The notes beneath the pieces were generated by a model. That model was not told the origin of the DNA. It saw only the letters and a program-made list of their open reading frames with translations, and made no database searches. A program made the position numbers and the translations under genes. A DNA stretch of 17,652 nt from Hyphomicrobiales bacterium (GTDB lineage Bacteria; Pseudomonadota; Alphaproteobacteria; Rhizobiales; Aestuariivirgaceae). This document shows, piece by piece, positions 7,980 through 15,226 of the stretch (the first letter of the stretch is position 1; each line of letters begins with the position of its first letter). The stretch covers positions 1 through 17,652 of the forward strand of contig JANXRO010000295.1 of assembly GCA_025356765.1 (NCBI GenBank), written 5' to 3'.

Positions 7980-9794
7980 ATGGTTCAAATGTTGGCATCG
8001 CACGCGGCTGGTTATCGGCTTCTGCGTGTTATTGCTCTTTTGTTGATCCCGATTGCATATCTTGGGTTTGAGTTGGGCGCAGACACTTGGCATGAAAGCA
8101 AACTTGCCCAAGCCAATCGCGATGGCAATACTTTGGTTGGTCTTATTATTCCGATGATGGTTGACATAGCATCAGGCTGGAGCGTTTCTGACAAAAGCCA
8201 CGGGGTGTTGTTGCAAGGCCCCGCTTTGGCGGCAAGTGCTGGTGTTGTCGATGAATTTAACCAGTTGGAACTGGTATTAGGCAGATCCAACCCAGACAAG
8301 GCATCTATTATGCAGGCCGCTTCGACGGTGATGTCGGCAGTGGGCACGGCCTCTGGTTTAAATGAGACTGGCAATCGCGAAGCCAATGCTTTGGTGGCGG
8401 CCAGCACGCAAATTATGCCAGAAATGCTGGCCAATTTTGTCAGGCTTAATCGACAGGTTGAGAATGCCGCAGGTGATGCACAAAATTTGGATATGAAATT
8501 CAACAGCCTGATTTTCAGCTCTGGCTATCTTGATGCCACTGCGCGCGAATTTGCAGATGGTGTTGCCGAAGCGCGCAGCCACAGCGATGATCCATCAGCC
8601 TATGGCGGCATTGCGCAAAAGGCATCGGCTTTGGTGTTTGATTCCTCTCATCTTAAATCGCTGCTTTTTTCACAAGATCACACTCGGGCAGAGATGGTGC
8701 GGGCGTTGCATTCGGGCGTTTTGAAATCAACGCAATCTTGGAGCGTTGCGCTGAGTTCTATTTGGTCGGGCATTGATCGGCGTTTGGTTTCCATCGCCAA
8801 CGACAGACATTCAAAATTGATGACGTGGACCTATCGTACATTGGCCATTTCGTTGGGTGCCATTGTGTTGGGGGCAGGCACTGCTGTTTCAATGTTCCGT
8901 TCCACGCTGCGTCAACTTGATGATATGGAAATTGCCCGCAAAGACGCCAATACCGCGCGTGATGAAGCCGAACAATCAGCCAAGGACTTAGTTGGGTTGA
9001 ATGAGGAAATGGCCAAAATTAACGACGATATGGCTTTGAATATGAAGATGTTGCGATCAGCCCAAGACCAATTGGTGAAGAAGGGCCGTATGGAACAAAT
9101 GGGGCAGTTGACCGCCACCATTGCACATGAACTGCGCAACCCTTTGGGTGCTGTGCGTACATCGGCCTTTTTGTTGGAACGCAAAACCCGTGGCAAAGAC
9201 CTTGGGCTTGAAGGGCAATTGCAGCGCATCAACAACGGCATCACCCGCTGTGACGACATTATCACACAGCTTTTAGATTTTTCGCGCAGCAAGCAAGTGG
9301 TTACGACAGCGGAAGATTTTGATCGCTGGTTGGAAAATGTTGTGGCCGAAGAGGCGTCAAAATTGCCTGCCGCAGTTTCAATTTCGTGCATGCTGGGCCT
9401 TGACCATTTGTCCATTCCGTTTGACGCATCACGCATGCACAGGGCTGTTACCAATCTTCTTTTTAATGCCAGTGAAGCCATGGTGGGCAAAGGCGAAGAC
9501 CCTTCAAGGTTTGTCGTTGCGCATCCTGAAATTACGGTGACCACACATATCGATGGCGACAATGTTGTTTTGTCGGTCAGTGACAATGGCCCCGGCATTA
9601 CGCCGGAAAATTTGGCGCGTATTCGAGAACCGCTTTTCACCACCAAAAGCTTTGGAACTGGACTTGGACTGCCTGCGGTCGAACAAATTGTGGCGCAGCA
9701 CGGTGGCATTCTTAAAATTGAATCTGTTGTGGGGCATGGCGCACGCTTTGCCGTCTATTTGCCACTTCAGGTGCAAAAGGACGTTGCAGCATGA
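7980..9794 (+). CDS. Membrane sensor histidine kinase with large helical extracytoplasmic domain
   Basis: 604-residue kinase. TM1 at about 14-33 and TM2 at about 284-306 flank a roughly 245-residue Ala-rich, apparently all-helical extracytoplasmic sensor region that I do not recognise; its length recalls helical-bundle sensors such as HBM or TorS-type domains. A cytoplasmic coiled coil follows at about 310-372, then HisKA with IAHELRNPLG (acceptor H383) and a HATPase domain with NLLFNASEAM, DNGPGI and GTGLGLP. There is no receiver, so its partner must be separate; two receiver genes lie downstream. Start at 7980: GAGG is 6 bases upstream. The catalytic half is a close paralogue of the next kinase (31 identical residues in a row, 365-395 here, 267-297 there). 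The stop is overlapped by an ATGATG. First gene of a probable four-gene operon. Confidence 0.9.
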   Translation: MVQMLASHAAGYRLLRVIALLLIPIAYLGFELGADTWHESKLAQANRDGNTLVGLIIPMMVDIASGWSVSDKSHGVLLQGPALAASAGVVDEFNQLELVLGRSNPDKASIMQAASTVMSAVGTASGLNETGNREANALVAASTQIMPEMLANFVRLNRQVENAAGDAQNLDMKFNSLIFSSGYLDATAREFADGVAEARSHSDDPSAYGGIAQKASALVFDSSHLKSLLFSQDHTRAEMVRALHSGVLKSTQSWSVALSSIWSGIDRRLVSIANDRHSKLMTWTYRTLAISLGAIVLGAGTAVSMFRSTLRQLDDMEIARKDANTARDEAEQSAKDLVGLNEEMAKINDDMALNMKMLRSAQDQLVKKGRMEQMGQLTATIAHELRNPLGAVRTSAFLLERKTRGKDLGLEGQLQRINNGITRCDDIITQLLDFSRSKQVVTTAEDFDRWLENVVAEEASKLPAAVSISCMLGLDHLSIPFDASRMHRAVTNLLFNASEAMVGKGEDPSRFVVAHPEITVTTHIDGDNVVLSVSDNGPGITPENLARIREPLFTTKSFGTGLGLPAVEQIVAQHGGILKIESVVGHGARFAVYLPLQVQKDVAA

Positions 9795-9823
9795 TGTATA
9801 TTATTTGGTTGGGGAGCCATTGA
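9791..9823 (+). CDS. Possible 10-codon coupling ORF between the two kinases
   Basis: ATGATG at 9791 overlaps the stop of the first kinase (ATGA) and opens a frame MMYIIWLGSH ending at 9823, one base before the ATG of the second kinase. AAGGA at 9777-9781 could serve it. It may be a translational coupling bridge or the relic of a gene start, since the second kinase is followed by the same overlap, where a receiver gene really begins. It may also be chance. Confidence 0.2.
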   Translation: MMYIIWLGSH

Positions 9824-9824
9824 A

Positions 9825-11348
9825 ATGTCGGCCATTGAAAATATAACACCGAATTTGACAACAGATTTTCTGTTGCAAATTCTCGATAGCTTACCAACGC
9901 CGATTTATGCAAAAGATGCGCAAGCGCGATTTGTATATTCAAATCGCAGGCACAATGAATTGGTTGGCAAGCAATTATCAGAATTATTGGGAAAATCTGA
10001 TTTCGATTTCTATGATCCTTCCGTTGCGGATGGCTTTTGGGCCATCGATAAAAATGTGCTTGAAACAGGCAATATTTGCGCGGTTGAAGAAAGTGCCTCT
10101 TTCAACCAAGGGCCAGTCAAACCTGTTCTCACCCGCAAAGCGCGTTTAACGCGACCAGATGGTGAAATTTTCTTAGTGGGTATGAATTTTGATCTGACCG
10201 ACTTGAAAAAGCGTGAAGAACAATATCGGGCGCTGGCTGAAACTGTGCCAGTTGGTGTTATTCAGATCGAAGAAGACGGTGGTGTGAGCTTTGCCAACCC
10301 TTTGCTTCTGGCATATTTTCAAAAAACTCATGATCAACTTGATCTGACGGCCATTTCGCAAGCCATCGGCATGCCTGAAAACTTTCCGGGCCATGCTGCC
10401 AGATTTGAATGTTCTTTGGTTGATCACGATAAAAACGAGCGGCGCGTTCTGGTGATCAGTTCTGGCTGGTTGATGCTTTCAAAGGGCAAGAACCGGTCTG
10501 CTATTGTGAGCATTGTCGACATCACAGAAAATGCTGAACTGAAGCGCATCAACGAAGAAATTTTGCGTTTGAACCGTGAATTGGCGGGCAGCATGCAAAT
10601 GTTAAAAGATGCACAGGACGCGCTGGTGAAAAAAGGCCGCATGGAACAGATGGGCCAATTGACGGCAACCATTGCCCATGAATTGCGTAACCCCTTGGGT
10701 GCTGTTCGCACATCAGTGTTTTTGTTGGAACGCAAAGTGAAAGACAAAGGCTTGGGCGTTGAAAGCCAATTGCAACGCATCAACAATGGCGTGACGCGAT
10801 GTGACTCTATCATTACCCAGCTTTTGGATTTTTCGCGCACCAAACAACTTGTGTGTCAACCAGAAGATCTTGATCATTGGCTTGCCAAGCTTGTTGAGGA
10901 AGAGTCTAAAAATCTTGCAAGCTGCATTTCGATTGATTGTTATCTGGGCCTTGATTCACGCATGATTGCGTTTGACCCGGCAAGATTGCAACGCGCTATT
11001 TGCAATTTAATTTCAAACTCTGTCGAAGCTATGGTGGGCAATGGCAACGTGCCACTTGATGGAGCCCATGCCGCACCACAAATTAAAATTTCAACGAGAA
11101 CGGCGGGTGACTTTGTTGAAATTGAAGTGTTGGACAACGGGCCTGGCATTTCGTCAGAAAATATCGAGAAAATTCGTGAGCCGTTGTTTACCACGAAAAG
11201 TTTTGGAACGGGTCTTGGGATTCCGGCCATTGAACAGATTGCCGTTCAACACGGCGGCGAATTGGTAATATCTTCAACACCGGGCCAGGGCGCAAGTTTC
11301 ACCTTGCGTCTGCCAACGGTGGGTGCAAACGCGATGGAGGCTGCATGA
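9825..11348 (+). CDS. Cytosolic PAS-PAS sensor histidine kinase
   Basis: 507-residue kinase with no membrane segment. Two PAS domains occupy about 15-130 (LDSLPTPIYAKDAQARFVYSN opening, a typical PAS start) and 135-245 (LAETVPVGVIQIEEDGG). A short coiled coil follows, then HisKA with IAHELRNPLG (H285), then HATPase with NLISNSVEAM, DNGPGI and KSFGTGLGIP. PAS ligand or cofactor cannot be inferred; no haem- or flavin-binding motif is evident. Start at 9825 is supported by GGAG 8 bases upstream. From the coiled coil to the C-terminus it parallels the upstream membrane kinase, while the sensor halves are unrelated. The stop overlaps the next receiver gene by 4 bases (ATGA), so this kinase is the one most tightly coupled to it. 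Confidence 0.9.
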   Translation: MSAIENITPNLTTDFLLQILDSLPTPIYAKDAQARFVYSNRRHNELVGKQLSELLGKSDFDFYDPSVADGFWAIDKNVLETGNICAVEESASFNQGPVKPVLTRKARLTRPDGEIFLVGMNFDLTDLKKREEQYRALAETVPVGVIQIEEDGGVSFANPLLLAYFQKTHDQLDLTAISQAIGMPENFPGHAARFECSLVDHDKNERRVLVISSGWLMLSKGKNRSAIVSIVDITENAELKRINEEILRLNRELAGSMQMLKDAQDALVKKGRMEQMGQLTATIAHELRNPLGAVRTSVFLLERKVKDKGLGVESQLQRINNGVTRCDSIITQLLDFSRTKQLVCQPEDLDHWLAKLVEEESKNLASCISIDCYLGLDSRMIAFDPARLQRAICNLISNSVEAMVGNGNVPLDGAHAAPQIKISTRTAGDFVEIEVLDNGPGISSENIEKIREPLFTTKSFGTGLGIPAIEQIAVQHGGELVISSTPGQGASFTLRLPTVGANAMEAA

Positions 11349-12061
11349 TGCGAAGCTTAGACATTTTGGTCGTTGATGATGATCGCGACAATGCCAATTC
11401 GTTAGGTGAACTGTTCGAAATGGACGGCCACCGCGTTGAAGTGGTCTATACGGGCCGCGAAGCAATTTTTGCTTATTTGAAGAACGACTTTGATGTGGCC
11501 TTTGTTGACGTGATCATGCCTGGCATGAACGGCGTTGAAAGCTTTATGGAGATTCGCAAACTGCGGCCCCATGCCAATGTTTATATGATGTCTGGTTACA
11601 GTGTTGAAGAACTTTTGAAACAGGCCATGGCACAGGGCGCGTTGGGCATTCTACAAAAACCCGCTGACCCTGAAACCTTGATCAAGATGGTGAAGGATGT
11701 TGGTGAAAATGGTTTGATTGTTGCCCAAGGTGTTGGATCGCAATTTGCGGCGGAAATATCCAGCCATGCCCAAGGTCATGGAACTCAGTGTCATGTGGTG
11801 AACCAGGCGCATTCCTCACTCGGCGCATCAAAGCAAGGCGAAATGGTTGTGTTGGATATGAACTGCGCTTTGATTGACAGCATGGGTTATTATAACAATT
11901 TGCGAAAGGCCGGCGATATGCCGCCTACAATTATTTTGGCGCCGCAGGCTGTGGTTCCATCGGGCCGCGAAACTTTGCGCGATCTAAAATTAACCGGAAT
12001 TCTGAACAAGCCCTTTGATCCGGAATATCTAATCTCACAATTACACGTTTTAGCATCTTAA
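11345..12061 (+). CDS. Response regulator with receiver plus degenerate second receiver
   Basis: 238 residues. The first half (about 1-120) is a complete receiver: VVDDD acidic pocket, acceptor D55 in FVDVIMPGMNG, MSGYS for the conserved Ser/Thr, and the lysine in QKPADP. The second half (about 124-238) follows the same pattern in weakened form: LIVAQG where the acidic pocket should be, VVLDMN with D171 at the acceptor position, ILAPQA at the switch position, and NKPFDP with the lysine. I read it as a pseudo-receiver. There is no DNA-binding or enzymatic output domain. GGAGG at 11336-11340 is 4 bases from the first ATG and 7 from the second (11348), so either could be the start. It overlaps the kinase upstream by 4 bases, making it the likely cognate substrate. 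It is related to the single-domain receiver downstream. Confidence 0.87.
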   Translation: MMRSLDILVVDDDRDNANSLGELFEMDGHRVEVVYTGREAIFAYLKNDFDVAFVDVIMPGMNGVESFMEIRKLRPHANVYMMSGYSVEELLKQAMAQGALGILQKPADPETLIKMVKDVGENGLIVAQGVGSQFAAEISSHAQGHGTQCHVVNQAHSSLGASKQGEMVVLDMNCALIDSMGYYNNLRKAGDMPPTIILAPQAVVPSGRETLRDLKLTGILNKPFDPEYLISQLHVLAS

Positions 12062-12075
12062 ATTTGGAGTGAATA

Positions 12076-12441
12076 ATGGCCCGTAACTTGAATATTCTTG
12101 TTGTCGACGACGATACCGAAAATGCAGACTCTCTGGCAGAACTTTTTGCCGCAGACAATCATCGGGTGATTGTTGCCTACAATGGCCAGCAGGCAATTGA
12201 TGCTTATGCGTCGCAAGATTTTGATGTGAGCTTTTTTGATGTGATGATGCCGGTTAAAAATGGTGTCGAAAGCTTTTTGGAAATCAGGGTTAAACACCCA
12301 GATGCAAAAGTTTATTTTATGACAGGCTATTCTGAAAGTGAATTGCTGGACCAAGCCCGCGGCGGCGGCGCCATGGGGGTTTTTGGCAAGCCTACTGATC
12401 CTTCAGCTTTGCTCGACATTGTTGAAAAACAGGCGGCCTGA
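12076..12441 (+). CDS. Single-domain response regulator
   Basis: 121-residue stand-alone receiver: VVDDD pocket, acceptor D55 in FFDVMMPVKNG, MTGYS and the lysine in FGKPTDP. Such proteins act as phosphate shuttles or sinks, or signal through protein contacts, because they carry no output domain. It shares the pattern NILVVDDD...D(N/A)...SLxELF and NGVESFxEIR with the first half of the preceding regulator, so the two are likely paralogues. It is not obviously DivK or CpdR. GGAG lies 6 bases before the ATG, and 14 bases separate it from the previous stop. It closes the module; the terminator begins about 32 bases downstream. Confidence 0.92.
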   Translation: MARNLNILVVDDDTENADSLAELFAADNHRVIVAYNGQQAIDAYASQDFDVSFFDVMMPVKNGVESFLEIRVKHPDAKVYFMTGYSESELLDQARGGGAMGVFGKPTDPSALLDIVEKQAA

Positions 12442-12473
12442 TCGCTAACCCTAAACGCGACTTTGTAATAAAA

Positions 12474-12506
12474 AAATGCCCGCGAAAGCGGGCATTTGTA
12501 TTTTTG
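12474..12506. terminator. Bidirectional terminator between the kinase module and icd
   Basis: ATGCCCGC (12476-12483), loop GAAA, GCGGGCAT (12488-12495). The stem can be lengthened by two A-T pairs. A T-rich tract (TTTGTATTTTT) lies on the right and an A-run on the left, so it can end transcription in both directions. This fits the convergent receiver gene and icd. Confidence 0.88.
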
Positions 12507-12518
12507 AGGCAAAGGTGA

Positions 12519-13730
12519 TTATGCCATAACCAGTTTCAAGTTTGTGTCTACGGCATCGATAAAGCCTTCCGTTGTCAGCCATTTTTGCTCGGGGCCAACC
12601 AGCACGGCCAGATCTTTCGTCATCTTACCTTGTTCGATTGTGGCAACCGTTACTTTTTCAAGTGAGTCAGCGAAGTTTGCCAAGGCTTGGTTGCCATCAA
12701 GCTTTGCCCGGTGCTTTAAGCCACCTGTCCAAGCATAGATGCTTGCGGTGGAATTGGTTGATGTGGGCTTGCCTTGTTGGTGCAGGCGATAATGGCGGGT
12801 TACAGTGCCGTGGGCGGCTTCAGCCTCAACAGTTTTTCCATCTGGCGTTAGCAACACTGATGTCATCAAGCCCAATGAACCATAGCCTTGAGCAACCAAA
12901 TCGGATTGCACATCGCCATCATAGTTTTTGCAAGCCCAGATGTAGCCGCCTGTCCATTTCATGGCGCTCGCTACCATGTCGTCGATCAAGCGGTGTTCAT
13001 AGGTTATGCCAGCCTTTTCATAGTCGGCCTTGAATTCGGTTTCATAGACAGCTTGGAAAATGTCTTTGAAGCGGCCGTCATAAACTTTCAGGATGGTGTT
13101 TTTGCTGGAGAAATAAACCGGCAGCTTGCGCTGCAAGCCATAGTTCAATGAGGCGCGCGCAAATTCGGTGATTGAGTCTTCCAAATTATACATGGCCAAT
13201 GCCACGCCCGCACTTGGCGCTTTGAACACTTCGCGTTCGATCACTTTGCCATCTTCGCCAACGAATTTCATTGTCAACGTTCCCTTACCGGGGAAGGTGA
13301 AATCTGTGGCGCGATATTGATCGCCGTAAGCGTGGCGACCAATGATGATGGGCTGGGTCCAACCCGGCACAAGGCGCGGCACGTTTTGGCAGATGATGGG
13401 TTCACGGAAAATAACGCCGCCCAAAATGTTGCGGATGGTGCCGTTGGGCGATTTCCACATTTCTTTCAGGTTGAATTCTTTCACCCGCGCTGCATCTGGC
13501 GTGATGGTGGCGCATTTTACGCCGACACCATATTGCCTGATTGCGTTTGCGGCATCCACTGTCACTTGATCATTGGTGGCATCACGATGTTCCATGCCAA
13601 GATCATAGTATTTCAAATCGATATCCAGATAAGGCAAGATCAATTTTGTTTTGATCAAATCCCAAATAATGCGCGTCATCTCATCGCCATCAAGTTCAAC
13701 AACGGGGTTTGCGACTTTGATTTTATTCAT
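12519..13730 (-). CDS. icd: NADP-dependent isocitrate dehydrogenase
   Basis: 403-residue dimeric-type isocitrate dehydrogenase, converting isocitrate to 2-oxoglutarate plus CO2 with NADPH formation in the TCA cycle. The sequence is of the eukaryote-like subfamily II found in rhizobia: N-terminal VANPVVELDGDEMTRI, substrate-binding SPNGTIRN at 94-101 (S94, N96, R100), metal/substrate region DDMVA and YDGDVQSD, and the NADP site in AHGTVTRHYR. Length is normal. The leader from the ATG at 13730 has only a weak AAGG about 10 bases upstream. It is convergent with the receiver module, sharing its terminator, and divergent from the transporter gene at 13897. Confidence 0.97.
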   Translation of the reverse strand: MNKIKVANPVVELDGDEMTRIIWDLIKTKLILPYLDIDLKYYDLGMEHRDATNDQVTVDAANAIRQYGVGVKCATITPDAARVKEFNLKEMWKSPNGTIRNILGGVIFREPIICQNVPRLVPGWTQPIIIGRHAYGDQYRATDFTFPGKGTLTMKFVGEDGKVIEREVFKAPSAGVALAMYNLEDSITEFARASLNYGLQRKLPVYFSSKNTILKVYDGRFKDIFQAVYETEFKADYEKAGITYEHRLIDDMVASAMKWTGGYIWACKNYDGDVQSDLVAQGYGSLGLMTSVLLTPDGKTVEAEAAHGTVTRHYRLHQQGKPTSTNSTASIYAWTGGLKHRAKLDGNQALANFADSLEKVTVATIEQGKMTKDLAVLVGPEQKWLTTEGFIDAVDTNLKLVMA

Positions 13731-13763
13731 TTGGGCTGCCTTTTACTTGCGGTTGTAGTGAGG

Positions 13764-13792
13764 CCTATAGCAGGGCGTTTAATGCACTGCAA
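13764..13792 (-). promoter_or_regulatory. Candidate icd promoter
   Basis: Reading the minus strand, TTGCAG (13792-13787), a 17-base spacer and TATAGG (13769-13764) form a good sigma-70-like promoter. The start of transcription would fall near 13757, leaving a leader of about 27 bases before the icd ATG. No operator is recognised in the 166-base divergent gap. A weaker possible -35, TTGTCA at 13842, faces the plus-strand transporter without a convincing -10. Confidence 0.45.
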
Positions 13793-13896
13793 TTCTGATG
13801 GGTTTGCGCCGATGAAAAAATGTCCATGTTGGTTTTGGCGCTTGTCAGAGGTGCTGTGGTCACATAGTTGAACGTCAGGCGATCTGGAGTGGGACC

Positions 13897-15195
13897 ATGG
13901 CTGAACAACGCAATGACGATGAAAAATTGCACGATGAGAAAATTGGCAATCGAAATGTTGTTTCGGCTTTTTTTGCAAAGTTAGGGCCGGGGCTGATTAC
14001 GGGAGCTGCTGATGATGACCCATCTGGCATCGCCACCTATTCAATCGCCGGTGCGCAATTTGGCACGCAATTGCTTTGGACGGCGTGGTTCACTTGGCCG
14101 TTGATGGCCTTTGTGCAAATGATGTGTGCGCGCATTGGTATGGTGACAGGAATGGGCCTTGCCGGCGCGCTGAGTTATAAATTTCCAAAACCGGTGATGA
14201 TGGTGGTTTGTGTGTGTTTACTGATTGCCAACACCATTAATGTGGGTTCAGACCTTGCTGGCATGGCTGATGCTGCCGAACTTTTGAGTGGTGTAAGCTC
14301 TCACATATTTGTTGTTTTGCTGGGTGTTGGAATTGGCTGGGCTATTATTCGTTTTCGCTATCACCAAATTGCGCAGGTGTTGAAATGGCTGGCGATGGTT
14401 TTGGGCGCCTATATCATTGCGGGCTTTTTAATTAAGCCAGATTGGGCAGCCGTTTTTGGAAGCTTCACAAGAGTTTCTATTCCACGCAGCGGCGGCATGG
14501 CGATGATTGTTGCAATCTTTGGCACCACAATCAGCCCCTATTTATTTTTCTGGCAGGCCGCACAAGAAGTGGAAGAAGAACGAGCCAAGGGCCGGCGCAT
14601 GTTGAAAAGTCGGCAAGGAGCCACTAGCAAAGAAATTGAAGATCGAATCATTGATGTGAGCGTGGGCACGTTCTTTTCAAATTTGGTTATGTTCTTTGTC
14701 ATTTTGTGTACGGCCTTAACATTGAATGCCCATGGCATTACGCAGGTTTCATCATCACGCGATGTGGCCCAAGCGTTGCGACCTTTGGCAGGAAACGCAG
14801 CGATGTTGCTTTATACCCTTGGCATCATTGGTGTTGGTCTTCTTGCTATTCCAACCTTAACCGGATCAGCGGCCTATGCCTTTTCTGAAACATTTCGCTG
14901 GCGCAGCGGCCTTGATGAAAAATGGTGGCAGGCGCGGGCGTTTTATGGCGTTATGGTGCTTTCCACAGCGGTGGGCATTGCCATGGATTTTATCGGCATC
15001 AACCCGGTTTCGGCATTGTATTGGACTGCGGTTATCAATGGAATTTTGGCACCATTTTTGTTGGTGGGCGTTTTGTTGGTGGCGCGCGATAACAAGATTA
15101 TGTTGGGCCAGCCCAGTTCACGCTTCAGCCAAGCTGTTGTGGGTTTTACAATTGTCGTGATGTTTGCCGCTGCCATTGGCGTTTTTGTTTTTTGA
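13897..15195 (+). CDS. Nramp-related membrane transporter with non-canonical metal-site motifs
   Basis: 432-residue polytopic inner-membrane protein with about 11 hydrophobic segments, related to Nramp/MntH divalent metal symporters. The TM1 signature reads GPGLITGAADDDPSG, so DPSG (41-44) replaces the canonical DPGN. The TM6 site reads TISPYLFF (211-218) where metal transporters have MPHN: S213 replaces the metal-binding Met, and His and Asn are absent. This belongs to the divergent Nramp-related group often annotated simply as divalent metal transporter, and the substrate is uncertain: transition metals are doubtful, harder ions such as Mg2+ possible. A soluble-looking charged segment (about 222-250) lies between TM6 and TM7. 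GGAG is 7 bases before the ATG. Next gene is 31 bases downstream on the same strand. Confidence 0.82.
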   Translation: MAEQRNDDEKLHDEKIGNRNVVSAFFAKLGPGLITGAADDDPSGIATYSIAGAQFGTQLLWTAWFTWPLMAFVQMMCARIGMVTGMGLAGALSYKFPKPVMMVVCVCLLIANTINVGSDLAGMADAAELLSGVSSHIFVVLLGVGIGWAIIRFRYHQIAQVLKWLAMVLGAYIIAGFLIKPDWAAVFGSFTRVSIPRSGGMAMIVAIFGTTISPYLFFWQAAQEVEEERAKGRRMLKSRQGATSKEIEDRIIDVSVGTFFSNLVMFFVILCTALTLNAHGITQVSSSRDVAQALRPLAGNAAMLLYTLGIIGVGLLAIPTLTGSAAYAFSETFRWRSGLDEKWWQARAFYGVMVLSTAVGIAMDFIGINPVSALYWTAVINGILAPFLLVGVLLVARDNKIMLGQPSSRFSQAVVGFTIVVMFAAAIGVFVF

Positions 15196-15226
15196 CAGCG
15201 CTCAACATTCATGGCAGGGCAGGGCG

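Noticed and set aside
7889..8071. 60-codon frame overlapping the start of the membrane kinase
   Set aside because: No family resemblance, overlaps the real TM1 coding region in another frame, and the GAGG fits the kinase start instead.
8912..9709. Long antisense reading frame (265 codons) inside the first kinase gene
   Set aside because: Opposite a clearly real kinase gene; Ser/Arg-rich, no motif, and a similar antisense frame appears opposite the paralogous kinase, as expected from shared codon use.
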